NCBI GenBank assembly: GCA_964035575.1
Contig: OZ037865.1
Span: 62,001 to 126,000 of the forward strand
DNA length: 64,000 nucleotides
Reading direction: 5' to 3'
Source of the DNA: Rhynchopus sp. YZ270_cl-10
Taxonomy: Eukaryota > Euglenozoa > Diplonemea > Diplonemida > Diplonemidae
The notes under the pieces were generated by a model. The model worked only from the letters and a program-made list of their open reading frames with translations. It did not search any database and was not told the origin of the DNA. Position numbers and translations under genes: made by a program. Positions 55,801-64,000 of this stretch are shown here, one piece after another. Positions within the stretch are counted from its first letter, which is position 1, and every line of letters starts with the position of its first letter.

Positions 55801-57348
55801 ATGCTGTGCATGGATGCTGTGCAAGGATGCTGTGCAAGGATGCTGTGCAAGGATGCTGTGCAAAGATGCTGTGCAAGGATGCTGTGCAAGGATGCTGTGC
55901 AAGGATGCTGTGCAAGGATGCTGTGCAAGGATGCTGTGCAAGGATGCTGTGCAAGGATGCTGTGCAAGGATGCTGTGCAAGGATGCTGTGCATGGATGCT
56001 GTGCAAGGATGCTGTGCAAGGATGCTGTGCAAGGATGCTGTGCAAAGATGCTGTGCAAGGATGCTGTGCAAGGATGCTGTGCATGGATGCTGTGCACGGA
56101 TGCTGTGCATGGATACTGTGCAAGGATGCTGTGCAAGGATGCTGTGCAAGGATGCTGTGCAAGGATGCTGTGCAAGGATGCTGTGCAAGGATGCTGTGCA
56201 TGGATGCTGTGCAAGGATGCTGTGCAAGGATGCTGTGCAAGGATGCTGTGCACGGATGCTGTGCATGGATACTGTGCAAGGATGCTGTGCAAGGATGCTG
56301 TGCAAGGATGCTGTGCAAGGATGCTGTGCATGGATGCTGTGCAAGGATGCTGTGCAAGGATGCTGTGCAAGGATGCTGTGCAAAGATGCTGTGCAAGGAT
56401 GCTGTGCAAGGATGCTGTGCAAGGATGCTGTGCAAGGATGCTGTGCAAGGATGCTGTGCAAGGATGCTGTGCAAGGATGCTGTGCAAGGATGCTGTGCAA
56501 GGATGCTGTGCAAGGATGCTGTGCAAGGATGCTGTGCAAGGATGCTGTGCAGGGATGCTGTGCAAGGATGCTGTGCAAGGATGCTGTGCAAGGATGCTGT
56601 GCAAGGATGCTGTGCAAGGATGCTGTGCAAGGATGCTGTGCAAGGATGCTGTGCAAGGATGCTGTGCAAGGATGCTGTGCAAGGATGCTGTGCAAGGATG
56701 CTGTGCAAGGATGCTGTGCAAGGATGCTGTGCAGGGATGCTGTGCAAGGATGCTGTGCAAGGATGCTGTGCAAGGATGCTGTGCAAGGATGCTGTGCAAG
56801 GATGCTGTGCAAGGATGCTGTGCAAGGATGCTGTGCAAAGATGCTGTGCAAGGATGCTGTGCAAGGATGCTGTGCAAGGATGCTGTGCAAGGATGCTGTG
56901 CAAGGATGCTGTGCAAGGATGCTGTGCAAGGATGCTGTGCAAGGATGCTGTGCAAGGATGCTGTGCAAGGATGCTGTGCAAGGATGCTGTGCAAGGATGC
57001 TGTGCAAGGATGCTGTGCAAGGATGCTGTGCAAGGATGCTGTGCAAGGATGCTGTGCAAGGATGCTGTGCAAGGATGCTGTGCAAGGATGCTGTGCAAGG
57101 ATACTGTGCAAGGATGCTGTGCAAGGATGCTGTGCAAGGATGCTGTGCAAGGATGCTGTGCAAGGATGCTGTGCAAGGATGCTGTGCAAGGATGCTGTGC
57201 AAGGATGCTGTGCAAGGATGCTGTGCAAGGATGCTGTGCAGGGATGCTGTGCAAGGATGCTGTGCAAGGATGCTGTGCAAGGATGCTGTGCAAGGATGCT
57301 GTGCAAGGATGCTGTGCAAGGATGCTGTGCAAGGATGCTGTGCAAGGA
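46840..57348. repeat. 10.5-kb satellite with a 13-bp unit
   Basis: About 808 head-to-tail copies of ctgtgcaaggatg. Most are exact. Variants gtgcaggg, gtgcatgg, gtgcaaag, gtgcacgg/gtgcgcgg and ggatactg mark positions. A higher-order duplication with offset 3147 bp is visible: the slipped unit aagctgtgcaagg at 51176/54323 and 51653/54800, gtgtaggg at 51246/54393 and gatgcagtg at 51758/54905. Left flank is SD3, right flank a gtgcacaggggg minisatellite. Confidence 0.99.
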
Positions 57349-57710
57349 GGCCACTCCGGTGCACAGGGGGCACGTCCGGTGCACAGGGGGCGCACCCCAA
57401 AACGGTGCACAGGGGGCGCCCAAAAATCCGGTGCACAGGGGGCGTTTTACCCGTGATTTAATAGCCGGGCGCCCCCTGTGCACCGTTTTGACACGCCCCC
57501 TGTGCACCGTTTTTGGGTCGCCCCCTGTGCACCGGATTCTAGGCGACCCCTGTGGACCGTTATGACACGCCCCCTGTGCACCGTTTTTGGGCGCCCCCTG
57601 TGCACCGGATTTTCCGAGGATACGCCCCCTGTGCACCGATTTTTCACTTAGGCGCCCCCTGTGCACCGGATTTTTGTCAAAAAGGCACCCTGTGCACCGG
57701 ATCCAGTCTT
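57349..57710. repeat. Inverted arrays of gtgcacagggggcg units
   Basis: Four plus-oriented units (57357-57450) face seven or eight minus-oriented cgccccctgtgcaccg units (57469-57700), around the centre cgtgatttaatagccgggcg. Unit spacing is 24-35 bp with variable inserts. The motif resembles the 25-bp minisatellite of 1.5-7.2 kb (gcgcacaggggg). Confidence 0.9.
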
Positions 57711-57772
57711 CTCGTGGTTCAGTAACTTAGCTGGTTCGCGCAATGTATAGCTGGAATTGGTGAGTATTTGCG

Positions 57773-58480
57773 GGTTCTAGGTTGCGTTATCCGGCTGGTG
57801 TGGTTGTGCGGGTGCGCGGGGTTCGGGCAACGTTATCTGGCTGGTGTGGTCGATAGCCGGCTGGTGGGTGCGGGTGCGCGGGAACCTGCTGATTCTAGGT
57901 TGCGTTTTCTGGTTCTAGGTTACGTTATCTGGCTGGTGGTTGTGCGGGTTTGCGGGTTTGCGGGTGCGCGGGTTTGCGGGTTCTAGGTTGCGTTATCCGG
58001 CTGGTGTGGTGGTGCGGGTGCGCGGGGTTCGGGCAACGTTATCTGGCTGGTGTGGTCGATAGCCGGCTGGTGGGTGCGGGTGCGCGGGAACCTGCTGATT
58101 CTAGGTTGCGTTTTCTGGTTCTAGGTTACGTTATCTGGCTGGTGGTTGTGCGGGTTTGCGGGTTTGCGGGTGCGCGGGTTTGCGGGTTCTAGGTTGCGTT
58201 ATCCGGCTGGTGTGGTGGTGCGGGTGCGCGGGGTTCGGGCAACGTTATCTGGCTGGTGTGGTCGATAGCCGGCTGGTGGGTGCGGGTGCGCGGGAACCTG
58301 CTGGTTCTAGGTTGCGTTTTCTGGTTCTAGGTTACGTTATCTGGCTGGTGGTTGTGCGGGTTTGCGGGTTTGCGGGTGCGCGGGTTTGCGGGTTCTAGGT
58401 TGCGTTATCCGGCTGGTGTGGTTGTGCGGGTGCACGGGGTTCGGGCAACGTTATCTGGTTCTAGGTTGCGTTATCCGGCT
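57773..58480. repeat. 206-bp tandem repeat, ~3.4 copies
   Basis: Copies begin near 57773, 57979, 58185 and 58391 (partial). Each contains ttctaggttgcgttatccgg and tgtggtcgatagccggctgg and a ggttctaggttacgttatct half. Units are nearly identical, so the expansion is recent. Short open frames here are by-products of stop-poor GC-rich DNA. Confidence 0.95.
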
Positions 58481-59439
58481 GGTGGTTGTGAGGGTTGGAA
58501 GGGTCATGTTATCTGGTTGACGGTGGCTTGTGGTTGGTGCAGGTTTCAGGTGAAAAAGAAAACTTTATTTTGCTTTATTTTGATTGTTTTATTGTGTTTT
58601 CATTTTATCCCTCTTTAGTGGAATGACCTCTTATGAGTTTTCATAATCTCTCACCGTCCAAAGTGAGCGCCTTAAATAAGGTGTGGTCTTTTTGTGTTGT
58701 GGATCCCCAACCATTTACACTTTTTTTTTCAAAAATAAACGAAATATAAAAATAAAAAAGCTAACTAATAACAAAAACGGTCTTTCTGTGTATTTTCCCC
58801 CTCATGTCCCTGAGAGGAATGCGGGAAAAGTTCCCAAGACAAAATTAGTTTTTTTTTCCCCCTAAAATATAAATAATACCGATACAATTCTTCATCACAG
58901 CCGATTCCTCGCCCGCTGGGAAGACACCAAACCCTTTTTTGTTTTTTTTTTGGTTTTCAAAAAAATAAAAAAACTTGACAAACTCCTCACAAAATTCCTT
59001 CATCACAGCCGATTCCTCGCCCGCTGGGAAGGCACCAAACCCTCTTTTTTTACATCACCGCACTACTTCAATTCAAAAAAAATAGCAAAAAAAATCAAAA
59101 AATCAAAAAATCAAAAAAGCAAAAAGCAAAAAAGCAAAAAAAAAAGTGATTTCGTCTTTGCTGAGATTCTTTCATTCCTTTTTGATATAATTGTGTAGCA
59201 GTTAGTTGTGTTCTAGTGCAATCCAAAGAAGATATCCAGACACATTGTAAAAAAAAGGGGTTTTGGATTGCGCACCCATCTTCCCCAAGGATGGGGGGTT
59301 GACACAACCAAAAGCTTCACAAATAATACCAAAAAGAGAATAAAATAGTTCAGATCCAACCGCATCACAAAAACCCTTTTTTCTATTTTTTACCTTACCC
59401 CCATCATAATCCCTCTTTTTTTATTTACCCCCACTCTCC
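58481..59439 (-). repeat. 3' flank of the Merlin element, non-coding
   Basis: No gene seen. About 800 bp (58570-59370) is shared in inverted orientation with 11400-11945. Contains gccgattcctcgcccgctgg twice (58897 and 59007), separated by T/A-rich spacers. Confidence 0.7.
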
Positions 59440-60048
59440 TTAGTAATTTGGACCATTGTATCTGTGTTTCTTCCGTTCAGACTGCCCCTCAGGTTCGGTG
59501 TCAATGCCTCTCTTCCTCGCCGGCACGATTGGCTGAGAAATCTGAGATGCTGGATTGATGGTTGGAATAGAGGGGAGTGGTGAAAGTGTCAGTTGACTGT
59601 TGAAGCTCGCTTGGCTGCTGCTTTGTGTAGGGGCCAGCCTCACGATAGGAGTTACTATTTGTTTTTCCTCATGTGAGGCCTTCTTCTCAGCAAGCTCCAG
59701 CTTGTTCAGTCGCTCCTGCAGCCTTCTATTTTCTTCCTCTAAGATGGCGTTCTTTCTTTCATTCTGCTCATTTTTGTCCCTCATGTTGTTTGCGATCGTC
59801 TGCAGGGCCTCCTTCTCACGTTTGTCCTTCTCTTCCTTCTTCCTTCTTTCTTCATCAGCTTTTTCTTTAATAGCCATGAGCTCCTCTTCATCCTTCTTGG
59901 ACTCTTCTTCTTCTTCTATCAAGCGAGCGCGGGCAAAGGTTCTTAGCATCACCTCAAAGGGCTTCATTGGGAAGTCTTTAATAAGGTGTTTCCACTGCTG
60001 CCATTGTACCTCTCTGACCCTCTTCAGCATCCTCACCTTTTTAGCTTT
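59440..60048 (-). CDS. Merlin element, coiled-coil protein segment
   Basis: 198-codon open frame (first Met at 60036). KRVREVQWQQWKHLIKDFPM leads into a long Glu/Lys-rich coiled coil (residues 38-120) and a C-terminal nuclear-type signal RKRGID...SERKKHRY. It is in frame with the transposase end GILKR, separated from it by one TAA near 60049. So it may be the original C-terminus or a separate gene. No function recognised. Confidence 0.55.
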   Translation of the reverse strand, partial: KAKKVRMLKRVREVQWQQWKHLIKDFPMKPFEVMLRTFARARLIEEEEESKKDEEELMAIKEKADEERRKKEEKDKREKEALQTIANNMRDKNEQNERKNAILEEENRRLQERLNKLELAEKKASHEEKQIVTPIVRLAPTQSSSQASFNSQLTLSPLPSIPTINPASQISQPIVPARKRGIDTEPEGQSERKKHRYNGPNY

Positions 60049-60278
60049 TTAGCGCTTCAAAATCCCCCACAGGCCATCTGCCTTTTGTGTCCCAGCTTGC
60101 CACTCTTTCCATCCATACTGCTGCCATGCCAGCTCTGTGTTGTCATCTTCCTCATCATCATCCTCCGCATCATCAGCTGTTGATGTCACATTCGTATTCG
60201 CAATTGTGAGTGTATCCTGGAGCTGGCTCACCATCTCTGAGTCAAGCTTCTCATCTTTTGATTTTGCTTTTGGCTCCT
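60049..60278 (-). CDS. Merlin transposase, C-terminal catalytic segment
   Basis: Frame PEEPKAKSKDEKLDSEMVSQ to TQKADGLWGILKR. The last motif corresponds to the third catalytic region of ISXO2/IS1595-type transposases (typically HTN.IEG.W..LKR). Here the usual Glu is Asp (ADG). It is shifted by one base from the preceding segment near 60280 and contains a long acidic insert (DDAEDDDEEDDN). Confidence 0.65.
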
Positions 60279-61231
60279 CAGGCGTCTAGGGTAAATTCTT
60301 CTTTACCATGGTTCACCCATGCATATTCGACACATTTTTCTGCATCCTCGATTTTGTCCTTCCAGTAGAAGTTGGGCTTTGTAGGATCCAGCATCGAACG
60401 GTACGCCCCGGCCCCATCTGTTGTGAGTTTTACTGGGTCTTCAGGTGTCCCAAGCAAAAGGAACCCTTCATCCAAGAACTCCCTCAGCTCTGGAATACTC
60501 AGTGGTGGTGGAGGTGGTGGGACCTTCTTGGCGCGTTTGTTTGTGAAATTCCCAGCCCCACTGGGAAGGGTAACAGTTTCGTTGGGCTGCAGCCAGTTCT
60601 GGTGCACAATAGGCAGCGTTTTCAGGAAGCACTTCCTGCTTCCCCTCTCTGTGGCTCCAATTAGCCTCTGGTAAGCACATTTGTCAATCGTAGAGCCTGC
60701 ATCATCGGTTTGCACAAAGTGAATTATCCCGACACTGAACTCGTCCATCTCCACCTCTTTTCCCGGCCCCCCAAGGGTCATTCCTGCCTGCATCTCCTCC
60801 ACAAGAACAATAACATTGTCCACACAAGCCTGTTTGTAGGCAGTGATTGTTGAGGGGTCGATGGCGAGGAACTCACTCAGGTTTTTCACCGGCATGTCTG
60901 TGTGACACCCCCAAAGAAGTAGAAGCAGCTCATCCATTTCCAGTTTGGTGTGGGTGTTCGTTGTCTTCTTCTTCTTCATATTCTTCTTCTTCTTCTTCTT
61001 CTTCTTCTTCTCGTCATCCTCATCATCCTCCTCATCATCCATGTCGTCCTTGTCATCCTTACCCTCATCCTTTTGTCTTTCATAAGGTGAAGGAAATTTC
61101 ACCTGCACGCGGTGCGGTTTGTTGTTTTTGGTTCTGCATGATTGTGTGTTGCATTGGAAACAGGGCCAGTTCCGTTCTACTGAATTTGAACCCTGCCAGA
61201 ATAGTGTGGGTGGCATCTCTTTTGAGCATTT
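60278..61231 (-). CDS. Merlin/ISXO2-type transposase, central segment
   Basis: After the LINE insertion site the frame reads CSKEMPPTLFWQGSNSVERN, then CFQCNTQSC (second half of the zinc ribbon), an acidic/poly-Lys tract, and the DDE-type core. LEMDELLLLLWGCHTDMPVK is followed by the helix-turn-helix-like LSEFLAIDPSTITAYKQACV. VEMDEFSVG holds the first catalytic Asp and LTTDGAGAYRSML the second. VNHGKEEFTLDA is the conserved VNH block. This order matches Merlin DNA transposons and bacterial IS1595 family transposases. Cut-and-paste transposition would be its role. This copy is disrupted by the LINE, a frame change and a stop. Confidence 0.85.
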   Translation of the reverse strand, partial: KCSKEMPPTLFWQGSNSVERNWPCFQCNTQSCRTKNNKPHRVQVKFPSPYERQKDEGKDDKDDMDDEEDDEDDEKKKKKKKKKNMKKKKTTNTHTKLEMDELLLLLWGCHTDMPVKNLSEFLAIDPSTITAYKQACVDNVIVLVEEMQAGMTLGGPGKEVEMDEFSVGIIHFVQTDDAGSTIDKCAYQRLIGATERGSRKCFLKTLPIVHQNWLQPNETVTLPSGAGNFTNKRAKKVPPPPPPLSIPELREFLDEGFLLLGTPEDPVKLTTDGAGAYRSMLDPTKPNFYWKDKIEDAEKCVEYAWVNHGKEEFTLDA

Positions 61232-62908
61232 TTTTTTTTTTTTTTTTTTTTGTACGAGTATGCAATACGTCTGGAAATGAAAGACGCGTTCTTCGGTTGC
61301 CATGAGTCTTACCGTTTCCCCTTCCCCCCTTTTGTGCTCCACCTCTCCCCCGTACTTCAGGACGCGGGTTTTTCGGGGTTTTCGGGACTTTTGGGGTTTG
61401 AAAAAAAAAAAAAAAAAAAGAAAAGAAGTGCGAACGGTTTTCACAAAGGGCATTTCAATACCACCAAAAGTGCTGTGTGCTTTTCCTGAAGTACGGACGA
61501 GGATGGATGCGATCAACAAACAACAAACAACGAATAAATAAAGAAGGGGGGAGTATTTCATTTTTTTTTTTTTTTTTTTTTTTTGGTGTTGTTCAACTTA
61601 GCCCTAGGCTCGCTTTTTTTATCTACATCCAGTGACAGAGGGGGTACTTACTAGTCAAGCGAGTATGTAAACAGCTAGATGTCCAGACAAGGGCACTTTA
61701 CTATTGTACTGGCAAGACAGTGCCTGAAAACACAGTTAGTGGCACTAAAATAGAAAGCATGTGGGACAACTACAACCAACACTTCCCTGCAAATAAGCAA
61801 AAGGGTAGTATGTGAGTGCAATTTTTCCCAAAAGGAAAAGGGGAGGGGATGGGACGGGAGGGTTGCTCTGTCTACCGGTGTAGTTTTATTTTGCTTTGTC
61901 TTGGGGAGGGGAGGGGAGGAGAAGGAGGGGATTGAGTGAGCCGTTTCCTCTGTAACACACAAACAAATAAAAAGGAAGTTCCATAATCTTTTTAGTAGTT
62001 TTCTTTTTGGTGAAAATTTTTGAGAACTTCAGTAAGTGTGACCTGACCCGACTGACTGACACCCAAAGGGGAAAACAACAATAACGCACAACAAAATCAA
62101 CAACAACAATGGTGGGTCTCGTGCTTACCTGTGGTGGTTTTGAAAAATGAAAAATTGAAATTGACCTTCACAAGGTAAAAATGAAAAACTAAAGGAGTGA
62201 AAAAAGGAACTCAAAGGACAAGAGTTCTGTACAAACTCTACTCTACTGCACAATCTATAAAAGTGGCCCAATGGCTCCTGATGCCACTGGCCTGGCTCTT
62301 AGACAGGTCTTACTCCGAGACTGCCCTCTACCCTCAGAGCCTCGTCCAAGGGGTAAGGGCCGTCGCTGGGGTAGACCCGTCCTAGCCAGCAGCCAACCAA
62401 AAATATTAACAAATAGGAAGGGGGGCGGAAAGGGGGGAAAGGGGGGGCAAACCCCAAAGGATGAAAAGAACCAAAAACACAAAATAAAAAGGGTTAAAAA
62501 TAAACATGGGGCAAACTGTCATTCTCTACACGCTTCTACACACACACTCTCACCCTCTAACTCTCTAACTCTGTAATTCTTTTTATTCCCCTTTTTCCCC
62601 TTCCTTCCTCCGCTCTGTCTCCCCTTCTGTCCACCACCGCGACCATTGCGCCCTCTCTGCACCTCCTGGGGCGAGAGCACATGCTGCGTCGCTTGTGCCA
62701 CTGCGTCGGTGAACACGTTCGACGTGTTGGACCTACCCTGAGCTGCATGGCGCTGGGGTCCTTTGGGAGCTGGGGAAGGAGCAGGTTGGGCGGAGGAGGT
62801 TGCATTGCCACGGCCTGCCGATGAGGAGGAGGAAGAAGTGGAGACTGCAGGTTGGGCGATGGAGGTTGTAGTGCCACGGCCTGCAGAGGTGGAGACTTTT
62901 GAGCATTT
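61219..62908 (-). mobile_element. 5'-truncated LINE with 3' transduction, inserted in the transposase gene
   Basis: Target duplication CTTTTGAGCATTT (plus strand) at 62896-62908 and 61219-61231. From the 5' side: 370 bp of LINE coding end (same as 44.7-45.0 kb), the complete 3' UTR to GTTGAACAACACC, a first poly(A) of about 24 (61561-61584), then about 310 bp of non-LINE sequence (61253-61560) and a second poly(A) of about 23 that ends the insert. The extra sequence inside the duplications indicates transcription past the first poly(A) at the source locus. Confidence 0.88.
62519..62895 (-). CDS. LINE protein C-terminus inside the truncated copy
   Basis: VSTSAGRGTTTSIAQPAVST to the basic end, matching codons 477-586 of the 43.3-45.0 kb segment with few changes. 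The reading frame from the transposase start runs into it by chance, so a fused 286-codon frame exists. The last residues differ (KKNYRVRELEGESV) because the stop of the other copy is absent here. Confidence 0.8.
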
Positions 62909-63379
62909 GTTGCACTTCATTCTTGTCGGCAGAAGACCAACCTTTTGCAGGTATGCAGCTATGACCTCTTTGCCACCCCTGGCAAGTTTCCATACACCCC
63001 TGACATCCCCTGCTGCCCCTTTGGCCTTCCCTCCCGTGCTGTAGTCTGGACGTTCATCCTTCCCCACCCTTTGTTTTCTTTGGATGCTCCTGCGCAGCAG
63101 CATTGCTTTGTGGCCCACCTCCAAAAGCGATTCCTCAGCTTCTTCTAGTGTTCCAATTGGTATCCCTCTCCCAGTCCTGTTTGTCTTCGGCCTTCTCCTT
63201 GGCTGACCAGCTCTTTTTTCAGCTTTTGGTTTTGTGTCCTCCTCCCTTTCATTATCATCATCAAAAGCAAAATCATCCATAATTGCATGGTCAAAATCTT
63301 CACGCCCACACATGCAGTCTGTCACATTAAATAAGCAGCCACCACAGAGTGTTGCAAATCGGTCTTTTCCCTCATCCAT
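62896..63379 (-). CDS. Merlin/ISXO2-type transposase, N-terminal segment
   Basis: Starts at ATG 63379 (MDEGKDRFATLCGGC). A first Cys-rich motif CGGCLFNVTDCMCG (residues 12-25), an acidic stretch, a basic region RAGQPRRRPKTNRTGRGIP, then YLQKVGLLPTRMKCNKCSK, the first half of the zinc ribbon. The LINE interrupts the codon after CSK; the matching continuation is at 61218-61231. Uninterrupted, the protein would be about 560-600 residues, longer than bacterial relatives (about 300) because of low-complexity inserts. Confidence 0.75.
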
Positions 63380-63389
63380 TTGTAGTTTT

Positions 63390-63590
63390 TTTAGTCAGTG
63401 ATTTGTTTGCTTAAAATAGAAGATGTAAATAAAATGGTAGAGAGGGGGGGAGGAGAGAGAAGGTCCAAGAAATAAATACCCCCCCTTTTTTTGTCAGTAA
63501 TTGTGGAACGACCCTCACCACTCTTCTCATGAGAGAAGGTCAGCCTTGGGAACTGACAATGGGGTTTATCGTTTGAATTATTGGACAAAT
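63390..63590 (-). other. 5' flank of the Merlin transposase gene
   Basis: No gene seen. Purine-rich gagaggggggggaggagaga stretch. Terminal inverted repeats of the element were not found by eye. Confidence 0.4.
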
Positions 63591-63593
63591 AAT

Positions 63594-63685
63594 ACTGTGT
63601 ATACTGTGTATACTGTGTATACTGTGTATACTGTGTATACTGTGTTTTTCTGTGTTTTTCTGTGTTTTTCTGTGTTTTTCTGTCT
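63594..63685. repeat. Microsatellites actgtgtat and tgtgtttttc
   Basis: Five to six units of a 9-bp repeat (actgtgtat) followed by four units of a 10-bp repeat (tgtgtttttc), directly before a LINE 3' end. Confidence 0.95.
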
Positions 63686-63690
63686 TCTCT

Positions 63691-64000
63691 TAAAAAGATT
63701 ATGGAACTTCCTTTTTATTTGTTTGTGTGTTACAGAGGAAACGGCTCACTCAATCCCCTCCTTCTCCTCCCCTCCCCTCCCCAAGACAAAGCAAAATAAA
63801 ACTACACCGGTAGACAGAGCAACCCTCCCGTCCCATCCCCTCCCCTTTTCCTTTTGGGAAAAATTGCACTCACTTACTACCCTTTTGCTTATTTGCAGGG
63901 AAGTGTTGGTTGTAGTTGTCCCACATGCTTTCTATTTTAGTGCCACTAACTGTGTTTTCAGGCACTGTCTTGCCAGTACAATAGTAAAGTGCCCTTGTCT
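63691..64000 (+). mobile_element. 5'-truncated LINE, 3' UTR only (continues past the window)
   Basis: From taaaaagattatggaacttc to the window end it equals the 3' UTR of the LINE at 61680-61995 (inverted), including tttcaggcactgtcttgcca. It extends beyond the point where the 10-kb copy is cut (45843). No coding sequence. Confidence 0.9.

Noticed and set aside
46786-57666. Open frames of 3500-3600 codons on both strands with Cys-rich or Ser/His-rich 13-residue repeats
   Set aside because: They arise because the 13-bp satellite contains no stop codon. Five frames are open at once, each gives a 13-residue periodic peptide, and flanking sequence supplies no promoter or domain. Treated as satellite DNA.
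57768-58618. Repeated 72-88 codon frames beginning MRVCGCAG or similar
   Set aside because: By-products of the 206-bp tandem repeat, recurring at its period.

Overview
The window comes from a nuclear genome of a euglenozoan, most likely a diplonemid. The diagnostic feature is five copies of a spliced-leader (SL) RNA gene on the minus strand between 17.4 and 21.4 kb. Their 5' exon contains the kinetoplastid/diplonemid core ACAGTTTCTGTACTTCATTG directly before a GTATGG splice donor, and it starts AACCAACGATTT, as I remember diplonemid SL exons doing. No intron-bearing host protein gene is recognisable. The coding sequence that can be supported belongs to transposable elements.

Layout. (1) 0-14 kb and 27.9-32.9 kb: two tRNA archipelagos, genes on both strands, 50-250 bp apart. 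Together they carry 45 different acceptor/anticodon types, including initiator and elongator Met and a Tyr gene with an 11-nt intron. In the usual eukaryotic set only Leu(TAA) is missing. The first 2.7 kb is duplicated at 3.7-7.4 kb, and each copy ends in a 25-bp minisatellite. (2) 14-21.5 kb: four kinds of RNA machinery packed together. Two 5S rRNA genes, U1, U5, U4, U2, an unidentified structured RNA of about 320 nt (RNA Y), SRP RNA, U6 and five SL RNA genes. (3) 20.7-27 kb: degenerate copies of a roughly 170-bp satellite, then a second 5S-RNA Y unit and another 5S gene. (4) 33-46.8 kb: a composite mobile block. A duplicated satellite segment was hit by a 5'-truncated LINE (minus), a short inverted-repeat element with ATTT target duplications, and a 10-kb LINE (plus). 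The LINE encodes an OTU-like protease, reverse transcriptase, restriction-like endonuclease, a second OTU-like protease and coiled coils. (5) 46.8-57.35 kb: a 10.5-kb array of a 13-bp satellite, then GC-rich minisatellites and a 206-bp tandem repeat. (6) 58.5-64 kb: a Merlin/ISXO2-type DNA transposon (minus) whose transposase gene is split by a truncated LINE carrying a 3' transduction, plus the start of another LINE 3' end.

How the RNA genes work together. The nine Pol II-type small RNA genes (U1, U2, U4, U5, SL x5) share a CATGCTTCCC-like box placed 50 nt (U2: 51, U5: 50-51) upstream of the inferred start. The Pol III-type genes U6, SRP RNA and both RNA Y copies share a different box of about 37 bp that ends 23 nt before the inferred start. 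The 5' end of U1 (CATACC) is complementary to the SL splice donor (GGTATG), so donor and recogniser lie in one locus. All start positions are inferred from family alignment and this spacing, not from transcript data.
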